Shown: positions 18,030-27,529 of the stretch, in pieces | Layout: each line of letters opens with the position of its first letter | How positions within the stretch are numbered: position 1 is the first letter of the stretch | Assembly: GCA_009843505.1 (NCBI GenBank) | Contig: VYDI01000038.1 | Location: 1-45,268 of the forward strand | Reading direction: 5' to 3' | Length of the DNA stretch: 45,268 nt | Source of the DNA: Holophagales bacterium | GTDB lineage: Bacteria; Acidobacteriota; Thermoanaerobaculia; Multivoradales; Multivoraceae | Notes under the pieces: generated by a model | The model's input: only the letters and a program-made list of their open reading frames with translations | The model's database searches: none | Told to the model about the DNA's origin: nothing | Position numbers and translations under genes: made by a program

Positions 18030-19627
18030 AACTCAAGAGATGCATGGGCAAGGCGCGGTCGGCCGGCGCCCTTCTGTTGATCGCGGCGGTGGCCGCCGCA
18101 GGCATCGGCTGCGGGCAGTCCAACGCCGAAGCGGGCGGCGAGAACCCCCGCGCGGGCCAGGGCGGTCCAGGTGGTGGCCCTCCGGGCGGCGGCCAGCGCG
18201 GCGGGCGGCCTGGGGGGCGTGGCGGCGGTCCTCCGGGTGGCTTCCCGGGTGGCATGCCGCCAGGCTTCGGCGCTCCCACCACCGCGATCCCGGTCAGGGT
18301 GACGAGCGTCATTCGCCGTGACATCGCGGACTACCTGGAGACGAACGGTTCGCTCGAGGCCGAGAACGAGGTCGACATCGTGGCCCGGACGACCGGCCCG
18401 ATCGTCGAACTGAACGTCGAGGAGGGCGACTTCGTCCGGGTGGGTCAGGTGCTGGCCCGGATCGACGCCGCTGAGATCGAGGCGCAACTCGGCATTGCCC
18501 GGGTCAACCTGGCCGAGGCGGAACTGGCCTGGAACCGCGCCCAGGATTCGTTCCAGGCCGAGGTCGTGAGCCAGGAGGCCTACGACCTGGCGAAGTCCAA
18601 CTTCGACGCCGCCGCCGCCCAGATCGTCGGCACCGAGATCCTGCTGGACTACACCGTGATCCGGGCGCCCTTCGACGGCCTGATCATCGAGCGGGTGATC
18701 AAGAACGCCGAGCACGTTGCGAGCAACGCGCGGCTGTTCAGGATCTCCGACTTCGACCCGCTGCTCTGTCCGATTCAGCTTCCCGAGAAGGACCTGCCGC
18801 GGCTCAAGCTGGATCAACCCGCCTACCTGACGGTCGAGGCGTATCCCGGCGTGCGCTTTCCCGCCCGGGTGCTGCGGATCAGCCCGGTCGTCGACCCGGC
18901 GACCGGCACGGTCAAGGTCACTCTCGAAGTCCAGGCCCAGGGCCGCCTGCGGCCCGGCATGTTCGCCAGCGTGTTCGTCGAGACGGATGTTCACGAGAAC
19001 GCGATCGTCGTGCCGAAGCAGGCGCTGGTCCTGGAGAGCACTTCCGACACCGTCTACGTGGCGGTGGACGACGGAGGGGGCGGCACGGTCGCCCAGCGGC
19101 GCGAACTGGAACTCGGCTACGAGGAGAGCGACAGCCTGGAGGTGCTTTCCGGTTTGCGCGAGGGTGAGGACGTCGTGATCGTCGGCCAGGACGGCCTCTC
19201 CGACCGGACGCCGATCTCAGTCGACGAGCGTGAGGGGCCTGCCGCGGCGCCGACGATGTTCACTGCGGTCCCAGCCACGGGCGTTGAGCGGCCGACCCGG
19301 GTCGCGGCCGGTCAGGCGGCGCCGGCTGTCGGTGGGGCGCCAGCGGCCGGGCAGGCCGCGCCGCAGCCGCGCGGGCCGGGCGGGCCCGGGTCCGGTCCGC
19401 CGGGACAGGGAGGTCCCGGAGGCTTCGGCGGGGCTCAATCGGGAGGATTCGATCCGAGCCAGATGACCCCGGAACGGCTCGAGATGATGCGGGCCCGCAT
19501 GAAGGAACGCGGCATGAGCGACGAGCAGATCGACCAGATGATGGAGCGCATCCGCAGTGGCCAGCGGCCGCCGGGAAGACCGCCCGGTGGACCGCCGGGC
19601 CGGCAACAGGGTGGACCTCCGGGCTAA
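18026..19627 (+). CDS. RND periplasmic adaptor (HlyD/membrane-fusion) protein with Met-rich tail
   Basis: 533 residues. An N-terminal export signal ends at GIGC and may be a weak lipobox. A Gly/Pro-rich linker (about 35-85) follows, then the lipoyl-like barrel (LETNGSLEAENEVDIVART and GDFVRVGQVLARIDA), a short hairpin, and beta-barrel regions with LRPGMFASVFVE. The first 400 residues match adaptors that bridge RND pumps to a TolC-type channel. The extra 130-residue C-terminal tail is Gly/Pro/Gln-rich and contains a Met-rich helix (about 485-515; RLEMMRARMKERGMSDEQI). The ATG overlaps the stop of permease 1, and permease 2 starts 35 bases downstream. No outer-membrane channel gene is present in the cluster. 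Confidence 0.9.
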   Translation: MKLKRCMGKARSAGALLLIAAVAAAGIGCGQSNAEAGGENPRAGQGGPGGGPPGGGQRGGRPGGRGGGPPGGFPGGMPPGFGAPTTAIPVRVTSVIRRDIADYLETNGSLEAENEVDIVARTTGPIVELNVEEGDFVRVGQVLARIDAAEIEAQLGIARVNLAEAELAWNRAQDSFQAEVVSQEAYDLAKSNFDAAAAQIVGTEILLDYTVIRAPFDGLIIERVIKNAEHVASNARLFRISDFDPLLCPIQLPEKDLPRLKLDQPAYLTVEAYPGVRFPARVLRISPVVDPATGTVKVTLEVQAQGRLRPGMFASVFVETDVHENAIVVPKQALVLESTSDTVYVAVDDGGGGTVAQRRELELGYEESDSLEVLSGLREGEDVVIVGQDGLSDRTPISVDEREGPAAAPTMFTAVPATGVERPTRVAAGQAAPAVGGAPAAGQAAPQPRGPGGPGSGPPGQGGPGGFGGAQSGGFDPSQMTPERLEMMRARMKERGMSDEQIDQMMERIRSGQRPPGRPPGGPPGRQQGGPPG

Positions 19628-19662
19628 TCCGCTGCCGCGACTCCTGACCAGGTAATCACGAG

Positions 19663-22600
19663 ATGCGGGTTGTTTCTTTCGCCACCCGGCGACCGGTCAC
19701 GGTGTTCATCTTCGCCCTGGCGGCGGTGGTGTTCGGCGGCGTCGCCTTCCGCGACCTGGCGGTCGATCTTCTGCCGGACATCACGTACCCGTCGCTCACC
19801 GTTCAGACGGGGTACGAGGGCGCGGCGCCGGTCGAGATGGAGACCCTGATCACGCGACCGGTCGAGGACGCGGTCGGCGTGGTCAACGGCGTCAACCGGG
19901 TCGTCTCCAGCTCCCGGGCGGACATCAGCGAGGTCACCCTGGAGTTCTCCTGGGGCACGAACATGGACTTCGCGTCGCTCGACGTGCGCGAACGGCTGGA
20001 TCAGGTGCGCCTGCCGATCGCGGCCGACCGGCCCGTCTTGCTGCGCTACGACCCTTCCCTCGATCCGATCCTGCGGATGGGACTCGCCGGCGGCGGGAGC
20101 GACCTGATCGCGCTGCGCCTGCTGGCCGAGGAGGACCTGAAACGGAAGCTCGAGCGCCTCGAGGGAGTGGCGGCGGTCGTCGTCAGCGGCGGTTTGGAGG
20201 AGGAGATCCAGGTCGAGATCGACGAGCGGCGTCTGACCAGTCTCGGTTTGACCATGAACCAGGTGATGACCCGCCTGGCGCAGGAGAACGTGAACCTGAC
20301 CGGCGGCCGGCTGCGCGACGGTCAGACGGACTACCTGGTGCGAACGATCAACGAGCTGCTGCGTCCGGAAGAGATACGGGAGATCGTGGTCGACCGGGCC
20401 CAGGGTGCGATCGTCCGCCTTGAGGACATCGCCCGCGTCTACCAGGGCGCCAGGGAACGCGAGGTGATCACCCGGATCGATGGCAAGGAGGCGGTGGAAA
20501 TCGCGGTCTACAAGGAGGGCGGCACGAACACGGTGACTGTCGCTTCCGCCGTGCTCGAGCGGGTGGAGGATCTCGAGGAGGAAATCAGGCAGATCGATCC
20601 GCAGCTGGAACTGACCGTCCTCACCGACCAGTCCCGGTACATCCGCGACTCCGTGTCGGCCGTCATCGAGACGGCCCTGATCGGCGGTTCACTGGCGATC
20701 GTCGTCCTCTTCCTGTTCCTGCGGAGCGCACCGAAGACGCTGATCATCGGGATCTCGATCCCGGTCTCGGTGGTGGCGACCTTCTTCCTGATGTACGTCG
20801 CGGGCGTGTCGCTGAACATCATGTCGCTCGGCGGCATCACCCTCGGAATCGGTCTCCTGCTGGACAACTCGATCGTCGTCCTGGAAGCGATCCAGCGCCG
20901 CCGCGACCAGGGGCTGGGCGTCGTCGAAGCTGCCCGGGCCGGCGCTTCCGAGGTCGGCCGCGCGGTGATCGCGAGCACGATCACGACCGTCTGCGTGTTC
21001 GTGCCGATCGTGTTCGTCGAGGGCGTCGCGGGCCAGATGTTCGGCGACCAGGCCCTGACCGTCACGTTCTCCCTGCTGGTGTCGCTGGGGGTCGCGCTGA
21101 CGGTGATCCCGATGCTCGCTTCCCGGAGGTTCTTCGCCGCCGGGGAGCCGGTCGAGACGGTCCCGAGCGCCGGGCGTTCCAACCCCCTGACCCGCGCCCT
21201 CTCGGCCTTCTTCAGCGCGATCGGCGTCGGCATCGCGCTGGTCGTCAAACACGTGTTCCGTGGCATCTCCACCGTCATGTCGGTCGTGCTGCGACCGGTG
21301 CTTGGGGCCTTCGACGCGTTGCTTCGGGGCATCACGGCGGTGTACGCCCGCGTCCTTCGCGGGGCCCTTCGCCACCCCGCACTGGTCGTCCTGGCGGCCG
21401 TCGTACTGCTCGCGGGGAGCGTCCAGCTCATCGGCTCGCTGGGCAGCGAACTGGTTCCGGAACTGATTCAGGGGGAGTTCTACGTCGACGCCGAACTGGC
21501 GCCGGGAAGCCGGCTGGAGGTGACGGACCGACGCCTGGGGGCCGTTGAGAGGTTCGTGCGGGAACAGCTGAAGGACGAGGTGCAGTCGGTCTACATGGTG
21601 GTGGGCACGTCGAACGAACAGGGGGGCGCCGCGGGAGAGAGACGCGAGAACATCGGCCAGGTCAACGTGCGATTGAATCCGCCGGTCGACGTGCAGCGCG
21701 AGGAGCTGGTGATGAGCCGGATCCGGAACTGGATCGACGAGGACAATGCCTCCTTCGCCGGTCAGGCACTCCCGGTCGCGGGCGCGTCGTCTGCGCCTGC
21801 CGGTGGGGGGTTTGAACCCGGGTCCGTGGTCGGGGACGACTCGCTGAAGTACCGGTTCGGCCGTCCGACCTACTTCAGCTTCCGGAGCCCGGTCGAGGTG
21901 CAGATTCGTGGCCACAACCTGGCGCTGCTGGAGAGGCTGGCGGACCAGGTGGTGTCCCGAATGCGCGAGGTCGAGGGTCTGGTGGACGTGAAGTCCTCAA
22001 CGGAAGGCGGCAATCCGGAGCTGCAGATCGTCTTCGATCGGGAACGGCTGTCGACCTTGAACTACACGGTCGCCCAGCTCGGCGCCGTCATCCGCTCCAA
22101 GGTCCAGGGTGACATCGCGACGGACATCGTGCGCGAGGACCGCAACATCGAGGTGAGGCTTCGGACCGGCGAGGACTATCGCGACTCGGTTCGCGATCTG
22201 CGCAACCTGAATATCCGTCAGAGCGGCGCGACACCGCTGCCCCTGTCGGCGGTTGCGGACGTCATCGAGACGGAGGGGCCCGCCGAGATTCGCCGCAGCG
22301 ACGGCGGCCGGGTGGCGCAGATCGAGGCGAACATCGTCGGCCGCGACCTGGGCAGCGTTTCCGACGACATCGAGGCCATCCTCGCCTCGACTCAGTTCCC
22401 GGTCGGCTTCGACTACTCGATCGGGGGCCAGCGGCAGGAGATGGAGCGCTCCTTCGACAGCATGAGGCTGGCGATCCTCCTGGCCGTGTTCATGGTCTAC
22501 CTGGTCATGGCGTCGCAGTTCGAATCGCTGCTGCACCCCTTTGTCATCCTGTTCGCGGTGCCGTTCTCGATCATCGGCGCGATCGGCATCCTGTACCTGA

Positions 22601-22986
22601 CGCGGACGCCGGTCAGCATCGTCGTCCTGATCGGCGGCATCCTCCTGGCAGGGATTGTGGTCAACAACGCGATTATCCTGATCGACTACACGAATCGCCT
22701 GCGGCGCGCCGGCAAAGCCAAGGTGGATGCCCTGCGCGAGGCGTGCCTGGTCCGGTTGCGGCCGATCCTGATGACGACGTCGACCACCGTGCTGGGCCTG
22801 CTGCCGATGGCGTTGGGCCTGGGCGAAGGGGCGGAACTCAGAACGCCAATGGCCCTGACCGTGGTCGGCGGCCTGCTGACGTCGACGCTGCTGACGCTGA
22901 TCGTGATTCCCGCGCTCTATCTGCTGCTCGACTTCCACAAGCACGACGTCGACCCCGAGGCCGTCGCCGAAGCTGGTACTGCGTAG
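19663..22986 (+). CDS. RND efflux permease 2 (MdtC/AcrB-like)
   Basis: 1107 residues with the complete RND topology. TM1 starts at residue 10 (RRPVTVFIFALAAVVFGG) and the porter loops are as in AcrB. TM4 reads GIGLLLDNSIVVLEAIQ with the proton-relay Asp; TM10 reads GIVVNNAIILIDYTNR. It differs from permease 1 throughout the porter domains, so this is not a recent duplication. It also has an insert of about 80 residues at the TM6-TM7 junction (about 500-580) with two more hydrophobic stretches. One adaptor with two different RND subunits recalls MdtABC, where the pumps assemble as a heterotrimer. The ATG start is preceded only by a weak purine stretch. Transcription meets the convergent propeller gene 45 bases after the stop. 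Confidence 0.92.
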   Translation: MRVVSFATRRPVTVFIFALAAVVFGGVAFRDLAVDLLPDITYPSLTVQTGYEGAAPVEMETLITRPVEDAVGVVNGVNRVVSSSRADISEVTLEFSWGTNMDFASLDVRERLDQVRLPIAADRPVLLRYDPSLDPILRMGLAGGGSDLIALRLLAEEDLKRKLERLEGVAAVVVSGGLEEEIQVEIDERRLTSLGLTMNQVMTRLAQENVNLTGGRLRDGQTDYLVRTINELLRPEEIREIVVDRAQGAIVRLEDIARVYQGAREREVITRIDGKEAVEIAVYKEGGTNTVTVASAVLERVEDLEEEIRQIDPQLELTVLTDQSRYIRDSVSAVIETALIGGSLAIVVLFLFLRSAPKTLIIGISIPVSVVATFFLMYVAGVSLNIMSLGGITLGIGLLLDNSIVVLEAIQRRRDQGLGVVEAARAGASEVGRAVIASTITTVCVFVPIVFVEGVAGQMFGDQALTVTFSLLVSLGVALTVIPMLASRRFFAAGEPVETVPSAGRSNPLTRALSAFFSAIGVGIALVVKHVFRGISTVMSVVLRPVLGAFDALLRGITAVYARVLRGALRHPALVVLAAVVLLAGSVQLIGSLGSELVPELIQGEFYVDAELAPGSRLEVTDRRLGAVERFVREQLKDEVQSVYMVVGTSNEQGGAAGERRENIGQVNVRLNPPVDVQREELVMSRIRNWIDEDNASFAGQALPVAGASSAPAGGGFEPGSVVGDDSLKYRFGRPTYFSFRSPVEVQIRGHNLALLERLADQVVSRMREVEGLVDVKSSTEGGNPELQIVFDRERLSTLNYTVAQLGAVIRSKVQGDIATDIVREDRNIEVRLRTGEDYRDSVRDLRNLNIRQSGATPLPLSAVADVIETEGPAEIRRSDGGRVAQIEANIVGRDLGSVSDDIEAILASTQFPVGFDYSIGGQRQEMERSFDSMRLAILLAVFMVYLVMASQFESLLHPFVILFAVPFSIIGAIGILYLTRTPVSIVVLIGGILLAGIVVNNAIILIDYTNRLRRAGKAKVDALREACLVRLRPILMTTSTTVLGLLPMALGLGEGAELRTPMALTVVGGLLTSTLLTLIVIPALYLLLDFHKHDVDPEAVAEAGTA

Positions 22987-23031
22987 GCCGCACGCCGCTG
23001 CGGACTGGACTCCGTCGGTAGACGGGGCGTG

Positions 23032-25332
23032 CTAGGGGAACGCCTGTTCGAGTTCTGGGGCTGTCCAGGGGTCTACGCGGTCAGCAGTGCGTTGGCGCAC
23101 CGCTGTGACGAGTTCCGGCGAAACCGGATCGGCAGTGTTGCCCCAGCTCCGGCGGACGTAGGTGAGGAGGGCGGCGATGGCGTCGTCGGGGAGGCGGGGG
23201 TCGGCGGCGAAGCCGGGCATCAGGTCGTCCCAGGTTTCGCCGTGGACTTCGATGGGGCCTTCGATGCCGTGGAGCACCAGGGCGGTCAGGCGCTCCGGGG
23301 ATCCCAGAACCCACGGAGTGTTGACCAGAGTCGGGCCCAAGCCTTCCTGGCCCCGGCCGTCGTCGTTGTGGCAGGAGCGGCAGGCGCGGTAGTGGCGGCG
23401 ACCGCGGTTGAACCGGGCGGCTTCCGCCGCGGTGAGGGCGGGAGCCGCTGCCGGTGTATCCGGGGGTCCGCCCGTAGTGGTTCCGGCCAGGTTCGCGGCG
23501 AGGGCGACCTGGCGATGGAAGGGGTCGTCCGGCTGTGCGGCGACGCGTTCGACAAGGACGTTTCTTGCCCAGGTCGACTGGCGGGCCATGGCGCCGACGG
23601 TCAGGAGGGCCTGGGTACGGACCTGGGGCGACGAGGAGTCCAGCAGCTCGGCGATCGCGGCCTCACCGGTGCTGCTTCCGGCCAGTGTTTCCTCACCGGT
23701 GCGCAAGGCGTGGACGACGAGCCAGGGATCCCGGGCCCGGAGGGCCTTCTGCACGGTAGCGTCATCCAGCTCGCCGCGGCCATGAAGCGTCCACAGGGCA
23801 TGAATGCGTGCCAGCGGGTCTTCGCCGGAGCGGGCGAGCTCGCGCAGGACGGCGCGGCTCGCCTCGTCGAGTTCGTTCTCGACCAGCAGTCGCTGGGCCG
23901 TGTCACGCTGCCAGCCGTTCGCGTGGGACAGGGCGGCAATGCGGTCGGCCGCGGTTGCAAGGCCTGGCGCCTCGCGCCGGATGGAGGCGGGGTTCTCGGC
24001 ATCTCCTTCCCACACCACCCGGTAGATCCGGCCCATGCCGAGCGGGCGGTCGAGGCCGTGCTCCAGGATGTACTCGCGGAGGTAGGTCGTCACGTAGCGC
24101 ACGTGCTGGAGGATGCCGCGGTACATGTCGATCACGTACAGGGCTCCATCCGGTCCGACCTTTGCGTCGACCGGGCGGAAGCGCTCGTCGGTCGAGGCGA
24201 GGAACTCACGCTCCACCCAGTCCGGATCGCCGTAGCGGCGGTGCTCGGCGACCAGGGTAGGGATGCCGTTCTCCACTGGACCGGGAGCGAGATCGAAGTG
24301 AGCTACGATGTTTCCGGCTGGTTCCGGCACGAAGACATCGCCGCGGAAGGTAGCGGGGAACTGGTCGCCCCGATAGACCGCGAGGCCACTCACTGAAGTG
24401 GTCACGGCCAGCCGGCCGTCCTCGCGCAGCATGCTGTTCACGTAGCCGCGGTTGATGCCGGGATTCACGCGGATCGAGTAGACCGTCTCGTCATGCACGA
24501 GCCGCTCGCTGGCGCCGATGCCGCCGTTCCTCGGCTGGTGCTCGGCGTTGGCCAGCGCGTAGTCGGCCGGGATCAGGTCGGCGAACAGGTAGCGGGAGTT
24601 CGTGTTGTAGTAGAGGCGGCCGGCGTCGTCCTGGCCGATACCCCACTGACCTCGGAACAGGGTCGGATCGACCTCGATCGAAACGCCTTCAGCGCTCCTG
24701 CGCAACCTGAAGCGCCGGTCGGACTTCGCGTTGTAGATCCAGTTGTCGAGGCCCCAGAGGAGTCCGTTCTCGGTGTGCTCGAGCAGGTCGGGATCCGGGT
24801 CGCCGTAGTCCAGCAGACGCTCCCGGCTGCCGCATCGGGGCAGTTCGCCAGGTCCGGCTTCACTCCGGCACAGCCAGAGGTTCGGCGGTTCGCCGACGAG
24901 GATGCCCCCCGAGACGGCCGCGACCGCGCGCGGGCTGACCAGGCCGTCCAGGTAGACGCCGCCGCGGTCCATCGCGCCGTCCGCGTCCGTGTCCTCGAGC
25001 ACTACGACCCGGCCGACCGGCTCCTGCTCGCCGATGCCGTCGACATTCGGCATGAAGCCACGCATCTCGACGACGTAGAGGAGTCCCCTCTCGTCCCAGG
25101 CCATTGCCACCGGATCCTCGACCAGGGGTTCCGCGGCCACCAGCTCGACGCGAAAGCCCGGAGCCACGCGCAACGTGGCCATCGCTTCCCCGGGGACCAG
25201 GGGAGGCGCCTCCGGCACCTCGAACTGGCGCCAGACCTGCTCCATCAGGTGGCCTTCGCGGTCGCCTCGCTGGGCCGCCAGGGGCGCCGTGCACAGGGCG
25301 AGCACGATGAAGGGAGATACTCGCCAGCGCAT
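23032..25332 (-). CDS. Secreted propeller/HEAT protein with C-terminal cytochrome c (DUF7133/PVC-type)
   Basis: A 766-residue exported protein (signal peptide about 1-20, ending PLAAQ). A beta-propeller resembling membrane-bound dehydrogenases of the DUF7133/GSDH group spans about residues 55-430 (DPVAMAWDERGLLYVVE, TENGLLWGLDNWIYNA, KVGPDGALYVIDMYRG). A HEAT-like helical region occupies about 450-630. A class I cytochrome c domain follows, with haem motif CRSCH near 655 and a candidate axial Met in LMPGFAADPRLPDD. This domain order is frequent in Planctomycetes and Acidobacteria, where such proteins are thought to oxidise sugars or alcohols in the periplasm; the substrate is not known. The ATG has no Shine-Dalgarno sequence; a TAGGCT box ends 11 bases upstream and overlaps that of the divergent Nramp-like gene. 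Confidence 0.86.
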   Translation of the reverse strand: MRWRVSPFIVLALCTAPLAAQRGDREGHLMEQVWRQFEVPEAPPLVPGEAMATLRVAPGFRVELVAAEPLVEDPVAMAWDERGLLYVVEMRGFMPNVDGIGEQEPVGRVVVLEDTDADGAMDRGGVYLDGLVSPRAVAAVSGGILVGEPPNLWLCRSEAGPGELPRCGSRERLLDYGDPDPDLLEHTENGLLWGLDNWIYNAKSDRRFRLRRSAEGVSIEVDPTLFRGQWGIGQDDAGRLYYNTNSRYLFADLIPADYALANAEHQPRNGGIGASERLVHDETVYSIRVNPGINRGYVNSMLREDGRLAVTTSVSGLAVYRGDQFPATFRGDVFVPEPAGNIVAHFDLAPGPVENGIPTLVAEHRRYGDPDWVEREFLASTDERFRPVDAKVGPDGALYVIDMYRGILQHVRYVTTYLREYILEHGLDRPLGMGRIYRVVWEGDAENPASIRREAPGLATAADRIAALSHANGWQRDTAQRLLVENELDEASRAVLRELARSGEDPLARIHALWTLHGRGELDDATVQKALRARDPWLVVHALRTGEETLAGSSTGEAAIAELLDSSSPQVRTQALLTVGAMARQSTWARNVLVERVAAQPDDPFHRQVALAANLAGTTTGGPPDTPAAAPALTAAEAARFNRGRRHYRACRSCHNDDGRGQEGLGPTLVNTPWVLGSPERLTALVLHGIEGPIEVHGETWDDLMPGFAADPRLPDDAIAALLTYVRRSWGNTADPVSPELVTAVRQRTADRVDPWTAPELEQAFP

Positions 25333-25342
25333 CGGCGTGGAG

Positions 25343-25349
25343 TAGCCTA
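25343..25349. promoter_or_regulatory. Symmetric candidate -10 region for divergent genes
   Basis: The 23 bases between two divergent ATG codons hold the near-palindrome TAGCCTA. Read on the plus strand it gives TAGCCT seven bases before the Nramp-like ATG. On the minus strand it gives TAGGCT eleven bases before the propeller gene ATG. Neither gene has a Shine-Dalgarno sequence. A shared promoter producing leaderless or near-leaderless transcripts in both directions is inferred. Confidence 0.4.
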
Positions 25350-25355
25350 GCCCAC

Positions 25356-26777
25356 ATGCCAGAGCGTCTGTCCGCGGCCGAGCGGGACGACCTGCGGGTC
25401 GGTCTGCGGATGGCCCACCCGCCCGACCCGGAGACGCTGGGGGCGGAGCGCCAGCAACTGGCAGGACTGGAGCAGGCGCCCAGGACGGAGCGCTGGCGAG
25501 CTTTCGCCGGGCTGATCGGCCCGGGCTACATGCAGAGCGCGATGACGCTCGGCAGCGGCACGGCGGCTTCCGCGCTGTTCGCCGGCGCCGTGTTCGGCTA
25601 TCAGCTCCTGTGGGTCGCGCCGCTCGCGATGCTGCTGGGGCTGGTCATGCTCTCCGCTGTCGCCCACCAGACGCTTTCGACGGGCCTGCGGCCGTTCGAT
25701 GCGATGCGCCGCTTCGCGGGAGCGCCACTGGCCTGGAGCTGGGCCCTGGGCGCGCTGATCGCGTCGATCGTCTGGCACTTCCCGCAGTACGCGCTGGCTT
25801 CTGCGGTCCTGGTCGACCTCGGCGAGGCGGCCGGGATCGAGGGGTTGCCGGCGGCGGGGCTCGGCTTCGTCGTTCTTGTCTGGGCCGTACTGATCTCGTC
25901 GCTCTACGGCCGGCGGCCCGAGTTGATTCGTGTCTATGAACGGCTCTTGCGCTACATGGTGTGGGGAATCGTCGTCTGCTTCGCCTGGGTCGTCTTCCGC
26001 ACGGGAATCTCGGACTGGGGAGGCCTGATCCGCGGCTTCACGGGCTTCGCGGTTCCCGGGGAGCGAAACGGCGTGCTGGGAGTGACGGTGATCCTGAGCG
26101 GCCTCTCGGCCGCTGTCGGGATCAACATGGTCTTCCTCTACCCGTACTCGCTGCTCGCCCGCGGCTGGTCGAGGGAGCACAGGTCGCTGGCCCGGTTCGA
26201 CCTGTGGACCGGGACCTTCCTCCCCTATGTCCTGGCCGCGAGCCTGATGGTGATCGCCGCCGCGAACACGATTCACCTCGACCCCTCCTACGACGGGGTT
26301 CGGCTGAGCCCGGTCGAGGCGGCGCAGTCCCTGGCGGCGGTGGCGGGCCCGGCGGTGGGGAGGGTGGTGTTCGACCTGGGCGTGCTCGGGATGGCCCTGT
26401 CGACGATCACCCTCCACATGCTGGCGACCGGGTTCGTGGCCTGCGAGTTGTTCGGTTGGGAGTTCGGCGGCACGAAGCACCGGCTGGCCATGCTGCTTCC
26501 CGCGCCCGGCGTGCTCGGGCCGGTCTTCTGGGGCGACATCGCGGTCTGGCTGGCGGTGCCGACGAACATCATCTGCGGCCTGTTCCTGCCGGCCGCCTAC
26601 ATCGGTTTCGTCATGCTCCAGCGCAGCCGCGGCTACCTGGGCGACGACCGTCCCGCCGGCGCTCGGGGGTGGCTGTGGTGGGGCGGGATGGTCGCGGTCA
26701 CCCTCTTCCTGACCGGTTTCATGGCCTGGTACGTCTGGACCCAGGGTCCGTCGTACTTCGGGCGGTTCGCCGGCTGA
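25356..26777 (+). CDS. Divergent Nramp-family transporter lacking the DPGN metal site
   Basis: A 473-residue protein with 11-12 hydrophobic segments, after a 45-residue polar N-terminus. TM1 aligns with MntH through FGYQLLWV (about residue 85), but the DPGN metal ligand motif reads GSGT (about 67-70). In TM6 the MPH metal-binding motif is replaced by INM (in VGINMVFLYPYSL). The Asp, Asn and Met that bind Mn/Fe in known Nramps are thus all missing. It belongs to the Nramp fold superfamily, but transition-metal transport is not supported. It is the first gene of a run with a sugar-type ABC importer 17 bases downstream. ATG start seven bases after TAGCCT, no Shine-Dalgarno. The substrate is unknown; fold assignment fairly sure. 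Confidence 0.82.
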   Translation: MPERLSAAERDDLRVGLRMAHPPDPETLGAERQQLAGLEQAPRTERWRAFAGLIGPGYMQSAMTLGSGTAASALFAGAVFGYQLLWVAPLAMLLGLVMLSAVAHQTLSTGLRPFDAMRRFAGAPLAWSWALGALIASIVWHFPQYALASAVLVDLGEAAGIEGLPAAGLGFVVLVWAVLISSLYGRRPELIRVYERLLRYMVWGIVVCFAWVVFRTGISDWGGLIRGFTGFAVPGERNGVLGVTVILSGLSAAVGINMVFLYPYSLLARGWSREHRSLARFDLWTGTFLPYVLAASLMVIAAANTIHLDPSYDGVRLSPVEAAQSLAAVAGPAVGRVVFDLGVLGMALSTITLHMLATGFVACELFGWEFGGTKHRLAMLLPAPGVLGPVFWGDIAVWLAVPTNIICGLFLPAAYIGFVMLQRSRGYLGDDRPAGARGWLWWGGMVAVTLFLTGFMAWYVWTQGPSYFGRFAG

Positions 26778-26794
26778 GTCGCGGCCGCCGGTCG

Positions 26795-27525
<731 letters not shown>

Positions 27526-27529
<4 letters not shown>

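Noticed and set aside
18130..18290. Gly/Pro-rich stretch of the adaptor as a frameshift or sequencing artefact
   Set aside because: The frame stays open on both sides and leads correctly from signal peptide to the lipoyl domain, and a similar composition recurs in the C-terminal tail.
14748..22986. The two RND genes as a tandem duplication
   Set aside because: They share only family motifs; porter domains and lengths of inserts differ, so they are old paralogues, not a recent copy.
22987..23031. Rho-independent terminator between permease 2 and the convergent propeller gene
   Set aside because: Only a four-base stem (CCGC/GCGG) can be paired and there is no T-tract on either strand.
25961..26794. 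Upstream extension of the CUT2 ATPase frame across the Nramp-like gene
   Set aside because: The extension lies in another frame of a clearly membrane-coding gene and yields low-complexity Arg/Gly sequence. The ABC domain begins right after the ATG at 26795.
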